A stretch of 64,000 nucleotides of DNA. It comes from Tricholoma matsutake. Its lineage: Eukaryota; Basidiomycota; Agaricomycetes; Agaricales; Tricholomataceae. Position numbers and translations under genes: made by a program. Below the pieces are notes generated by a model, which was given only the letters and a program-made list of their open reading frames with translations, had not been told where the DNA came from and made no database searches. Shown one piece after another: positions 10,447 to 20,829 of this stretch (its first letter is position 1; every line of letters begins with the position of its first letter). Location of the stretch: NCBI GenBank assembly GCA_026075535.2, contig AP026548.1:3844001-3908000 (forward strand). The letters run 5' to 3'.

Positions 10447-11358
10447 TCAGCGGCGAGGATCCCTTGTGGGAGTGTGTTCGCGTCTTTCGATGCGCTGTAT
10501 AAGCGGCATCGGCGGTATGATGGCGCCATTACCATTTATGGTGGTATAGGCATTGGAGGCGAGGTGGGTATGTTTATCCTTCGGCTTCTCCTCCTTAGTC
10601 TTTCTGTCCCCACATCGTCCATGCTTTCGGGACGAGTCTCCGTTGCTGTTTTGCCCTTCTTTGGGCTGCCATTTGGGGTTTCCCCCTTTGCGCTTAACAG
10701 CAGAAAGTTTGTTGGCCTGAGGCTGGCCAGCGGGCTTTCCTACTGCTGTGCGCCTTGAGGCTTCAGCGACAATGGAGTCCTTGACATGTTTAAATGTCAA
10801 GGCGCTAGTAGTGGTCATGTTAAGGACCATTGTGGACAAGGAATCGTACTCACGTGGCATCGCAGCAAGTAGAATCATTGCTTGCACTAGCTCGGGGATG
10901 GCGACGTTAGCAGCCATAAGGCACTCAAATTTGTCTGCCATTCTAGCAATCTCCGGTGCGGGGTTTGCAGCCGGGATCTTGATCGCTATTGCAGACCTAA
11001 AGTCCGTGAAGACTTGGGAGGGGCCGTCCACACCATAATCGGTGCGGATGAGATCCCACACCTCCTCAGCAGTGTCCTTTGAGTTGGCACGCTGCCGAAT
11101 GGAGGGGGCCAGGTGGAGCACTAGGCTACCAATGGCCTGGTCATTTTTGTTGCTCCAGGTCTGGAGCTTGGCATTAGCATCCGCTACCAAAGTAGTGTTC
11201 ATCGCCGTCAAGGGAGGTGCTGGGGGCAGTTTTTGCTCCGCCCCGCTAGTTATTTGCCAGAGGCCCTGAGACCTGAGCCACGCCTTCATTGAGTCGGCCC
11301 ATTGAATGTAATTTGATCTGTCGAAAGTTTGAATGAGTTTCTCAAGAGTTGAAGACAT
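10447..11358 (-). CDS. copia family A Gag
   Basis: A 303-residue frame beginning MSSTLEKLIQTFDRSNYIQW, the N-terminal fold of UBN2-type copia Gag, with the usual helical capsid body. The C-terminus is basic (Lys/Arg/Gly) but I see no clean CCHC zinc knuckle; RCGDRKTKEEKPK may be its decayed remains. The ATG follows the 5' LTR leader by about 250 bp. It ends at a TGA in frame with the downstream protease. Confidence 0.85.
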   Translation of the reverse strand: MSSTLEKLIQTFDRSNYIQWADSMKAWLRSQGLWQITSGAEQKLPPAPPLTAMNTTLVADANAKLQTWSNKNDQAIGSLVLHLAPSIRQRANSKDTAEEVWDLIRTDYGVDGPSQVFTDFRSAIAIKIPAANPAPEIARMADKFECLMAANVAIPELVQAMILLAAMPREYDSLSTMVLNMTTTSALTFKHVKDSIVAEASRRTAVGKPAGQPQANKLSAVKRKGGNPKWQPKEGQNSNGDSSRKHGRCGDRKTKEEKPKDKHTHLASNAYTTINGNGAIIPPMPLIQRIERREHTPTRDPRR

Positions 11359-11591
11359 GTTTTGTGGTGGCAGCTGTTAAAAGCGCTCAATCAGTCTTTT
11401 TACTCAATAAAACATGTTTAATGTTCTCAGGAGAAAACACTCCTTCAGAGTGGTTAACCCTAGTCAACCTAGGTTTTATGTGCAGCTCGCAGGGAGCGCA
11501 ATGCAGCTCATGAAGAGCGCAAGGTTATAATTTGGAGACGATGAAGTCAACGTCGTTCGCAGCCAATTAAGGCGCGTTCGCGACGTGCCCA

Positions 11592-11606
11592 GCAGGGCCC
11601 ATAACC
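11592..11606 (-). other. primer-binding site, initiator-tRNA-Met anticodon type
   Basis: Directly inside the 5' LTR, the minus strand reads GGTTATGGGCCCTGC, complementary to the anticodon arm of initiator tRNA-Met rather than to a tRNA 3' end. Drosophila copia uses this half-tRNA priming. The family B elements carry GGTTATGGGCCACTC at the same position (23834-23849 and 55838-55852). Confidence 0.7.
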
Positions 11607-11880
11607 TGTTGGAGCAGACTATATACGCTGCACAGTGGAAGAGACAACACGTTCCTTACAACCTACCTGGGGTTTACTTAGACTTACAGCTAGGGTTAGC
11701 AGAGGTAAGAACACTGTATTCCTACTATGGTACAGGTTCTCCTTATATACATAATAATAAGGACATCACATGACTCAGGAATGTGTTTACCACATGTATG
11801 TGCAGTAAGCGCAGTAACATGCGTATGCTGCATGTATTGCCTCATGTATACAGCATGCATCACTGGGATTAATTTCAACA
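11607..11880 (-). repeat. copia family A 5' LTR
   Basis: 274-bp LTR, TGTTGAAATT...CTCCAACA on the minus strand, directly followed outside by the target duplication ACAGA (11881-11885). It should carry the element promoter. Confidence 0.9.
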
Positions 11881-11885
11881 ACAGA

Positions 11886-11984
11886 GACTGAGCATGATCT
11901 TGATTGTACTAGGTATAGGACACATTAATAAAGTCATTTATACAGAGACTGAGCATGATCTTGATTGTACTAGGATCCACTTTC
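11886..11984 (+). mobile_element. partial copia family B LTR, right piece
   Basis: Continuation of 6155-6217. Two copies of GAGACTGAGCATGATCTTGATTGTACTAGG lie about 60 bp apart, matching the duplicated unit in the family B LTR at 16890. 11985-12180 beyond it is unrecognised. Confidence 0.6.
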
Positions 11985-12310
11985 TACATCATTCATGTTT
12001 ACAGTATATTGGGAATGTTCTTCTGTAGTTGTTATTAGTCTTTTCACTACCCTCTGCATCAGAGATTCTTTAGCCTTTTCTCTTTAGTCTTGTGGTTGTA
12101 GTAGCTAGACTAATTTACTTCAGATTCTCCCTTGCAAGTATCTGCACATTGCACAATCATAAGGTTGCTCTTACAAGTATTATGAATAAAAACGAGACAA
12201 GGGGGAACTGTGCCACAGATTGACCATGCATATCAAAGGGAATGCTAAAAATAGCTCATGCATCAAACACATCAAAAGTGAGACTCACGGTGCAATCTCA
12301 ACACTCCTCC

Positions 12311-13037
12311 TCACCATGAATACTCCTCCTCGCATGGAATCACATTAACGTAGTCCAAGATGGTTTCAAAGAAAGATGAATTGTTTAGGGTCCAAGGCCT
12401 TTGTAAACATGTTGGCGACATTATCACGGGTGTCGATGTAATCAATAGTAAGGTCACCTGATTGGACATGCTCTCACAGGAAATGATATTTAATGTCAAC
12501 GTGCTTAATGCAAGAATGAAGTAATGGGTCCTCGGATAAAGTCCTGGTAGTGTTGTTGTCACAAAAGATGGTAGGGAAATTTTGATGGAGGTCAATTGCA
12601 TGTAGTAGAGTATGCAACCATATACATTCCTTCGCACTCTCAAATGCTGCAATGTATTCCGCCTCACAAGTAGATGCTGCCACAACCTTCTGTTTTTGTG
12701 CTGCCCAAGACACCGCACCTGATCCAAGGGAGCATATGTAACCCCCAACACTACAATGAGTGTCAAGGCAATTAGCCCAGTTGGAGTCACTATAAGCATG
12801 CAAGATAATTAGAAGGTGACCACCCAGATGAAGTTTCAGGTCTTTGGTTCCTTTTAGGTATTGAACCAGCCATATAGCAGGATTCCAGTGCTCAAGCAAG
12901 TACGAGTTGAGATACTGAGAGAGCTGTTGTACTGCATATGAAATATTGGGATGAGTAGATATTGCCAAGTAAAGCAAACATCCAATAAGAGAGCGGTAAG
13001 GGAGTTTGGCAAGAGCGTTCCTGGCATCCAGTGACAT
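12311..13037 (-). pseudogene. copia family B copy 1 RNase H
   Basis: Contains HAYSDSNWANC (catalytic Asp), STCEAEYIAA (Glu) and CDNNTTR (Asp), all three still present, preceded by the end of RT (ISYAVQQLSQYL). The downstream 160 bp is frame-shifted. It ends a few bases before the LTR. Confidence 0.8.
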
Positions 13038-13055
13038 GGTTTGCTGATCAAGGTG

Positions 13056-13955
13056 TCATAGTTTCGAACCAGGCTCTAGGGGAGCAGAAACTGGGTGAGC
13101 ATCCTTTTGACCAAATTGTTCCACAATTTTGTCAATAAGTGCAGTTTGTGAGAGTGCTACAGTATGCGCATCCCGGTCCCAGGTGACAGCAATACCCATA
13201 ATAAAGTGTGCTGTCTCCAATTCAGATATAGTCCATACCTCACGCGTTTGATTTTTAAAATGCTCATTTTTGTCCTTGGTGTCTGCGATGGCTAAATAAT
13301 CATCAATGTGGACAGCAGCAATTATTGTACCAGTGTTGGTTTTGCAGTAATAGACACAGGATTTGCAAGAAAGATGGGTGAATGCCCAACTGAGCATTTG
13401 TGCACTGAGAGTTTGATTCCAAATATGTCTGCTCTGCTTCATACCATACAGGCCACACTGGAGCTGCCAAACCCAGTCCTCCTTGCCTGGCTCCTCAAAT
13501 CCTGTAGGTTGCTGCATATATTGAATTTTGTCATCTGGGAGTAAGCCATAGAGAAAAGTGGTTTTTATATCTATTTGTTGTGTGTCCCATCCAAGAGAGG
13601 CAGCGATGTGTAGGAGAATTCACCAAGATTCCATGTGTGTGGTTGGTGAGGTGGTTTTAGTGTAATCCCTGCCATAAATCTGCTCATGACCCCTGAAAAC
13701 AAGGTGTACCTTCCACCTGATAGCAGTGCCCGCTTCATCACACTTGATATGGAAGACAGGTTTCCCACATCTAATATGCTTCCCTGGTGGGACCTCGGAC
13801 CGAGGTATCAACTTATAGACTCCCATCTCCTTCAATGAGTTCAATTCATCATGGTACCCATGTTCCCAATGTGCTGCATTGGCTGAGTTCTTGGCCTCAT
13901 CCCAAATTTTTGGCACATCCTCAAATTGAAGTGATTCCGGATCAAAATCTGCCAT
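13056..13955 (-). pseudogene. copia family B copy 1 reverse transcriptase
   Basis: Two overlapping frames: the N-terminal part (13955 down) with the MGVYKLIPR block and the fingers, and the C-terminal part (13517 down) with GLYGMKQSRHIWNQ and AAVHIDDYLAIAD, where the Y-x-D-D box reads H-I-D-D. A frameshift near 13600 separates them, and the block around the first catalytic Asp is damaged. Confidence 0.8.
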
Positions 13956-13964
13956 TTCTGTCGA

Positions 13965-14268
13965 TAGTGTTTCGAGGTCCAGTTGGGTTGCAGTCTTTTG
14001 CAGTCTTTTTAAAATTTAAACTGCCTCCTACTACCTCAAACAATAAGATAAAATCATGAAGATATTTGAGCAGATAAATCTGGCCAAAGACTGGGGGGGT
14101 CATCTCTGAAACATAAGGATTCTGGTCAGTGATTGTCAATATAATCACAAAATTTAATCATGGATAGAGAAGTGAAAATAATGGGGGGTCCTCTTTTTGA
14201 CAAAATGATTTCATCCAGTCATTGCTGAGATACAGCAAAACAGCAAAAGACCAGACCTTGAAACACTA
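13965..14268. mobile_element. hAT-type MITE (family 1), short copy
   Basis: 304 bp between TAGTGTTTCGAGGTCCAGT and, in reverse complement, TAGTGTTTCAAGGTCTGGT. These are the ends of the 1854-2715 MITE. It interrupts the copia linker: sister elements at 20680 and 58950 run straight across this point. The target duplication is no longer clean. Confidence 0.7.
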
Positions 14269-14270
14269 AT

Positions 14271-15613
14271 TTCCGAGATCAGGGCCTGAAGTTGATGCAC
14301 CTGATCGCTTAGATCAACATTATGAAATGATTGACAAAGTTCTTCAATGACATCACGATCATGATTGGTGGATTGATTTGGAACATGGTCTGATCTGGCA
14401 GCAACAAGTGCAGCCCGATGTTCCTGCTGCACCTCCTTGATCTGAGCAGCACTTTCCAGAGAGTCATGCATGGCAGTAGCAGCTCTGGTAACTGCAGGGC
14501 CACCATTAGGATTCTTCTCAGTGGGTATCATCATGTGGGTTGATCGATGTATTGACTGGGCCAGTGGTGGTAGCGGCGGGGCAGTGTTATGAGAATGTGC
14601 ATCAGGGACAATGGAATCATGAACAGACTCATTATCAACATCATTTTGTAAAATGGGACCCAGGAAGGGGGGTCAGCTTCCAACGGAGTCAATATTTCCA
14701 TCCTCCTGTAGCGTGGTGGGTGGGGGTGGTAAATGGCCATCATGGCTCTCAAGGAATCTGACATGATATGAGCTATAGAGCTTATGTGTGGCATGTTCAT
14801 AACATTGGTATGACTTCAATTTCAGGTCATAACCTACCAAGACACATTCAATTGACCACTCATAAATCTTGGGATTATCCTTCTTGGGGATAAGTACAAA
14901 TGCCCTGCATCCAATTTTGCAAAGGTAAGAGTAGTCAGGTTTTCTCTCATACCATAATTCCCAAGGTGTTAGGCCTGCAAGGGAATGTGTTGTAGTCTTC
15001 ACATGTAAATGAGCAGCCATGAAGTAGAATTTGTCCTGCAGATAACAGGGCAGTCCTGTGTAAATTTGCATTGTGCATGCTTTAGCCATTAGTGTTCTAT
15101 GCATTCGCTCGACATGGCCTGTATGTGCAGAAGTGTAAGGAGCTGTGAAGTGTTGATCAGTACCCCTAGTCTTCAACCAGCTCTCCATTTCAAGTGATTT
15201 AAGTTCACCATATCGGTGATATAGGTTTTGACCTTGAGTCCATTTTTGTTCTCCCAAGCAAGCTCCCAAGCCCTGAGTTCAGAGAAAGCATCGTGTTTAT
15301 TTCATAAGGGTATAGACCATGGGAAGGAAGTGTAGTCGTCTACTATATCCATGATATAATGGTTGCCTGCTCATGATACCACAGCATTCAGCCCAGATAG
15401 GTCTGCCCACACCTTTTCCAGTTTCCTCATCACTTTATGACCCAATCCTTCCTGATGTTTCTTGGGAACTGGTGTTTTTCTCTGCTTGCCAAGAACACAT
15501 GAATCACATTTAGGCAATTTTGGGAAAGAGGCAAGTGGCGCACCAGTGAGAGCACCCTTCTTGGCCATATCCCAGGAGCCTGGTAGTTCACATGACCCAG
15601 ATGGTGATGCCAA
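14271..15613 (-). pseudogene. copia family B copy 1 integrase and linker
   Basis: GAG-prepol CDSCVLGKQRKTPVPK, then integrase fragments with ESWLKTRGTDQHFTAPYTSAHTGHVERMHR (the third catalytic residue Glu is in GHVERM) and the VGYDLKLKSYQCY C-terminal block. Several frameshifts; the first Asp (KVWADLSGL) is still readable near 15400. The linker runs to 14271, where the MITE starts. Confidence 0.78.
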
Positions 15614-16074
15614 GTTCCGAGAGTAGGGGACTTGTGAACTGCAAGCGCGTGATCAACCTCAGCTGATGAAATATTAAGTGTGTAAAGTTTCCTGGAGAGG
15701 CGGGTGCCACGAGCAATGAAAGTGCCAGAGGATTTGTCAGTGACCCAACAGGCATCAGCATCAAAATGAGTGACAGCATTAGAGTCATCTGCAAGTGTGC
15801 CCACTGATATTAACTGAACTGCTGAGTTTGGGATGTAGAGAGCATTATGTAAGATGATTGATGTGCCCTGGGCTATTCTTAGCTGTATATCTCTGACACC
15901 AATGGCGGCAATAGATGAACTGCCAACACCTTTTACTGAATGAGGTGGAATGGGGTGCAGGCTAAGAAAATCAGATCTGTCAGGGGATATATGGACTGTT
16001 GCCCCAGAGTCAATGATAAAGGGGAGATCATCCAAGGTAATATGTGAGCATTGAGTCTGGTTAAGGGGCTCCAC
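15430..16074 (-). pseudogene. copia family B copy 1 protease
   Basis: Frame with FIIDSGATVHISPD, an intact D-S-G-A aspartic protease box, followed by the SISVGTLADDSNAV and TWHHHLGH blocks that lead into the integrase zinc-binding region. It ends by frameshift at GHVNYQ. Confidence 0.8.
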
Positions 16075-16876
16075 AGTGAGAGCAATGTCAGGAACCTGGA
16101 AGGCTTGGGCTGTGCTGCAAGGGCGATGTGGGTTTTAGAATCATTGTGGTGATCATTCTCAAGTAGGGGTTGCTCATTCTGCAGGAATAACTGGATATCC
16201 TTAGAGCTGTATGGAACTTCAGTAGAGGAAGCAGCAATGTCTTGAGAAATAATGGAGCAGGCATGGGGAAAATTGTCACTAAGGGAATTGAGTAGAGCGA
16301 TGCAGCAGAGGAGGTCGGCTTTTATGTCACCCATGGCAAAGGTGCGTTCTATTAATGCACAAATCTTTCTGCTGTCTTGGGGAGTGGTGTGTCCTTTGTG
16401 CATTGAATGGAGAGCACTTGTTGCCGAAGCTGAACCTGGCGTACTGGCCTTTCCTTCTGATGGCAGTCCTGAAGAATCTTCCAATTGACCTCAGGGCCCT
16501 TCTTCATGTCCAGGACTTGTTGTTCAGAGGAAGAAACACTGGATGCAATAAAAGCATATGCGAGGCGGGAATTTGCCCTCCAGTTGGCAAGCGCACAGAG
16601 CTCGGTAGGGGTGGGCTCAGGTATATCACCCATAACATACTCGTAAAGGCCATTTAGAGATAAAGCAATAATGATTTCCTCACACCATTCGTTGTAATTA
16701 GATTTGAGTTTGTAGAGCTTCTCCCTGGTATATTGTATGGAAAGTTTGATAAGAGAAATGGATGGGGTCGATAGTATCAGTACCCATGGTAGGAAATCAA
16801 TGGTTAGTGGACAATGAATTGTCAAAGGGAGAATATGGAAACACGATGGTAGATGAGCAGGGTTTGTGAAAGACAA
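15933..16876 (-). pseudogene. copia family B copy 1 Gag
   Basis: Two frames joined near 16360: an N-terminal part with LIKLSIQYTREKLYKLKSNYNEW and a C-terminal part with CALIERTFAMGDIKADLLCC. The sister copies carry a CCHC-like knuckle (C-x4-C-x4-H-x4-C) after this; here it is absent and Gag runs straight toward the protease, so about 200 bp have been lost. Confidence 0.78.
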
Positions 16877-16889
16877 AGGGCTGATCCGA

Positions 16890-17185
16890 GATGAAAGTGA
16901 TCAGTACAATCAAGATCGTGCTCAGTCTCCATATAAGTGACTTTATTAATGTGTACTGTATCTAGTACAACCAAGATTGTGCTCAGTCTCTGTATAAGTG
17001 ACTGAGGTGGTAAAGTAACTACTGAACATATATATATGTGTTCTGTGTAACAAAGGATGGGTATGAATAAAAATGAGACAAGGGGGAACTGTGCCACAGA
17101 TTGACCATGCATATCAAAGGGAATGCTAAAAATAGCACACACATCAAAACACATCAAAAGCGAGACTCACGGTGCAATCTCAACA
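16890..17185 (-). repeat. copia family B copy 1 5' LTR
   Basis: Ends TGTTGAGATTGCACC on the minus strand. It has two CTCAGTCTC(C/T)(A/G)TATAAGTGAC units, a feature of all family B LTRs. The left limit is estimated from the solo LTR at 6155/11886. Confidence 0.7.
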
Positions 17186-17394
17186 AATGATGCTCAAGGA
17201 CCATGGAATTCATGTAGGAGATAGCATATATGTGTGCATGTGTGCATGCAAGAGCACAAAAATGTGCAAGTGAGCAAATGCATGCACATGACAAAGTGGG
17301 CATGCACCATTAACAAAATGAAGAAAGAAAGAGATAAATGGAATAAATACTGGAAATGGAGTTCCCCTGACAATGCCAAAACTGGATGTAACCA

Positions 17395-17446
17395 GACATG
17401 TTATGGTCTTTTTGTCAGTTAAAGCAGCTGGACCTGAAAACACTAA
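17395..17446. mobile_element. hAT-type MITE (family 1), right-end fragment
   Basis: AGCAGCTGGACCTGAAAACACTA is close to the right terminus of family 1. No left end is evident between 17190 and 17395. The rest of 17186-17622 is unrecognised, except that the last 36 bases (ACTAAC then CTTCTCAG) look like an intron branch site and acceptor leading into the sequence that resumes at 24229. Confidence 0.35.
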
Positions 17447-18244
17447 TAATGAGAACTTGGCACTACAAGATTGAAATAATGTCCTGTAATCTCCTTTCTT
17501 TCAATGTTTACCTTCACACCTAACCATTATATGTTTATGACCTCTAGCTCTAGACATGTTCATATATTGTACATAACCCCCTTTCACTCTGATTAACCCA
17601 ATACTAACCTCCCCTTCTCAGATAGGGCACGGCACGGGTAACCCTTGGGTATATGTCCTCATACCCTTACCCATACCCATGAACACCATGGGTTTCCACG
17701 GGTTACCCATGGTTATATGCAGGTTTTGAGAAGAATACCTATTTTAATAATTTATTATACTAAACTAAGTTAATAGAAACCCCCTTGCTCGCATTTTGAG
17801 CAAGGAAGGGGGTGGTGGACCTATTCTAATAAATAAATTACATTAAATTAATGTAGAAAACCCCCCTCTGCATTTCGAGTGAGGGAGGGGGTGGTGGTGC
17901 CTATAGTCAATGAAAACAAAACAAAAAACCCCCCCTCTCGCATTTGGAGCGAGGGAGGGGGGTGGTGCCTGTAGTTGTCGATCCCCGTTTCCACCCCACG
18001 AGCAGTTGCTTGTGGTGGCAGTGGGGTCCTCGGGTCCTCCTCCTGGTCATTGTTGTCATTCCACCCGCTATCCACCCCACAAGCAGTTGCTCATGAGGCT
18101 GGGGCGGGTGGTGTGCCATCATGATGTGGCGGTGTTGGTGTGGGGTCGTTCCGTGTGAACTCATTGTTCTGAGGGAATTCCAACCTAGGAGATGAAAGAA
18201 ACAAAATAGTTAGTTTACGAAAAAAGAAACAAACAAAAAAAAAA

Positions 18245-18460
18245 CTTACCATGGGCCCAAATGATGCAATCATGTCGTTTGGGCCCGGGTGACATGGCAC
18301 TGTTGGGTGTGTGTCATTAGCTGTCATCATCCATTGTTATCAGTAGTTTAGAACCTGAAAAAGAAGAAACATAATCAATTAGTTTAAAAAAACAAGAAAT
18401 GAAACACTAAAAAACTTACTATAGGCCCAAACAACAATTCACGTTGTTTGGGCCATGCTA
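18245..18460. repeat. two GGGCCCAAA/TTTGGGCCC hairpins
   Basis: Hairpins at 18254-18286 (stem GGGCCCAAA) and 18423-18455 (stem GGCCCAAACAAC) are each preceded by an A-rich run and ACTTAC. The same motif lies at 313-346. They sit in the interior of the hAT element and recur about 168 bp apart, so they mark a tandem duplication of one module. Confidence 0.5.
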
Positions 18461-18683
18461 TGGTGGTGGTTGGATCATCATATAGTTTAGAATTAGATGT
18501 GTCTTGAGTATTCAACAAAGTCAGATGATTACTCACCTGACCAAGATCTGGGTACCAGCATACCCGCACATACCCGTAACACTGTGGAAAAGGGTACGGT
18601 GTTGCCAAGGTATGGCAATCCCATACCCGTACCCGTACCCATGCATACCTGTGACCGGAAACACACAGTGTTACCCATACCCA

Positions 18684-19037
18684 TATAGAAATTCAATCCT
18701 AGCATAATCAGAGTTTAACTCAGTCTCTGTATAAGTGACTTCAGGTAATACAAATACTGTACCTAACATAATCAGAGTTTAACTATAGGTACAGTAAGTA
18801 ATGATTCATAATCAAGTAATAACAAACATGCTCACCTCAGTCTCTGTATAAGTGACTGAGGTGAACAGTTGACTGTCTCCTCTATATATATGTGAGGCCA
18901 GCTACACAAAGAATGAAAGGAATAAACGGCACAAAGGGGCTTATGAAATGACGCATCAAAGGGATAGGCTATAAATAGTACACACATCAAATGCATGATT
19001 GCATATGCTCACAGTGTGATAATGAGCATTCTCAACA
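18684..19037 (-). repeat. copia family B copy 2 3' LTR
   Basis: TGTTGAGAATGC...TTTCTATA on the minus strand. It contains the CTCAGTCTCTGTATAAGTGACT unit twice and a nearby CATAATCAGAGTTTAAC repeat. A GAGGAGGAG purine tract lies just inside. Confidence 0.85.
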
Positions 19038-19071
19038 CTCCTCCTCACCGTGAGCACTCCTCCTCGCATGG

Positions 19072-19730
19072 AATTGCATTAGCGGAGACCCAAGAAGTTC
19101 CTCAGGTAGGTGAATTGTTTAACATCAAGAGCCTTTGTGAACATGTCAGCAATGTTCTGACAAGTATGCACATAAGAGAGACATAAGTCGTTGGATTGGA
19201 CGCATTCATGGAGGAAATGGTATTTGATATTGATATGTTTGACACGGGAGTGGAAAAGGGGGTCTTCAGACAGGGTCTTTGTTGCTGAATTGTCACAGTA
19301 AATAGTCGTCAGGATTGTCTGTGGATAATTGATGAAGTGTAGAAGAGTGCGCAGCCAAGTACACTCCTTAGCTGCTTCAAAGGCAGCTATGGTATTCAGC
19401 TTCACAAGATGAGGTAGCGACGACTTTCTGTTTACGGGACATCCAAGAGACAGCGCCAGACCCAAGAGAACAAATATAGCCTCCAATGCTGCGACACGTA
19501 TCAAGACAATTAGCCCAGTCAGAGTCGCTAAAAGCATGAAGGTTTATGGGGAGATCACCACCAAGATAAAGTTTCAGATCCCTCGTCCCCTTGATGTATC
19601 TCACCACCCTGATGGCGGCAGCCCAATGTTCAAAAGTGTAACAGTCGAGATATTGTGATAGTTGTTGTACTGCATGTGAAATGTCGGGTTGAGTAGAAAT
19701 TGCCAAGTATAGGAGACATCCCACAAGTGA
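19072..19730 (-). pseudogene. copia family B copy 2 RNase H
   Basis: Two overlapping frames (19724 down, 19537 down) with HAFSDSDWANC, SSCEAEY and CDNSATKTLSED. All three catalytic acids are readable, but a one-base shift after EAEY breaks the frame. Confidence 0.8.
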
Positions 19731-20690
19731 TCAGTATGGGAGTTTAGAGAGCTGTAGACGGTCTTCAGAGGGAATGAGCTGAGGGTTAGGCCATCGTAGT
19801 TTGGAACCAGGTTCCAGAGGTGCGGAGACTGGGTGTGCTTCCTTCTGGCCAAATTGTTTGACTATCTTGTTGATAAGTGCCGTCTGTGAAAGTGCAATGG
19901 TACGTGTGGTCCGGTCCCAAGATATGGCAATCCCTACAATAAAATGTGCTGTCCCAAGCTCAGAAATAGTCCAGACTTTACGCATTTGATCTTTAAACCA
20001 CTCATTCTCCTCCTTTGAATCAGCAATTGACAGGTAATCGTCAACATGAACCGCCGCAATAATGATGCCAGAGTCTGATCTGCAATAGTATATGCAAGAC
20101 TCACAAGATAGGCGAGTAAATCCCCATTTAATCATCTGTGCATTAAGCGTCTGATTCCATATTCGCCTGCTCTGTTTCATACCATACAACCCACATTGAA
20201 GTTCCCATACCCAGTCCTCCTTCCCAGGTTCTTCAAAGTCAGAAGGTTGTTGCATGTATTGTACTTCATCATCTGGTAGAAAACCATATAGGAAAGCTGT
20301 CTTTATGTCAATCTGTTGCACATCCCAGCCCAAAGAGGCAGCAATATGCAAGAGGATCTGCCAAGTGTGCAGTGGGTGAGGTGGTTTTAGTATAGTCTCT
20401 ACCATAGATTTGTTCATTGCCTTTGAATACAACATGTACTTTCCAGTGGATGGGCTTTCCAGTTTCATTTCGCTTGATATGGAAGATTGGTTTCCCTTTT
20501 TGGATGCACTTCCCCTGGGGTACTTCAGCTCATGGAACTAGCTTGTAAACTCCCATGTCTTTCAAGGATTTCAACTCATCCAGATAGCCTTCCCTCCATC
20601 TTTCAGCATCAACAGTGTTCTTAGCCTCCTCCCATGTCCTTGGTTTGTCTTCAAATTGAAGAGATTCCAGATCAAAATCCACCATCTCTG
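19731..20690 (-). pseudogene. copia family B copy 2 reverse transcriptase
   Basis: A 245-residue frame (20468 to 19731) with QQIDIKTAFLYGFLPDDE (first Asp), LQCGLYGMKQSRRIWNQ and AAVHVDDYLSIAD (H-V-D-D in place of Y-x-D-D, as in the other family B copies). The N-terminal fingers (20690-20469) are in another frame. Confidence 0.85.
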
Positions 20691-20829
20691 AGATCAGGGC
20701 TCAAAGTTGATGTGCCTGATCACCTAGATTGAGGTTCTCCAGTGATCGACTTAGGTCTTCAATGACATCATTCCAATCATGATCGATGATCGAAGGGTTA
20801 TTTTCATCAGTTGGGGGGGGGGGTGTTGG

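Larger units (their letters stand above)
6218..11880 (-). mobile_element. complete Ty1/copia element, family A
   Basis: Minus-strand LTR retrotransposon of 5663 bp flanked by a 5-bp target duplication ACAGA (6213-6217 and 11881-11885). LTRs are 6218-6453 and 11607-11880, with TGTTG...CAACA ends. Domain order on the minus strand is gag, protease, integrase, reverse transcriptase, RNase H: copia order. The two LTRs differ, by my reading, by one substitution (a CG/TG site) and one 38-bp deletion in the left copy, so the insertion is recent. It sits inside another copia LTR. Confidence 0.92.
12181..17185 (-). mobile_element. decayed copia family B element, copy 1
   Basis: Minus-strand element with a truncated 3' LTR (12181-12303), a pol and gag full of frameshifts, and a 5' LTR (about 16890-17185). 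The end ...CAATCTCAACA is shared by both LTRs. The expected primer-binding site is not found next to the 5' LTR, so the leader is rearranged. A hAT-type MITE lies in its RT-integrase linker (13965-14268). It is the same family as the elements at 18684 and 55424. Confidence 0.8.

Noticed and set aside
6490..11358. Programmed UGA read-through or selenocysteine in the copia gag-pol
   Set aside because: One of the three TGAs replaces a conserved Arg and other families show the same CGA-to-TGA change; mutation is simpler. Kept open only as a check in the finding.
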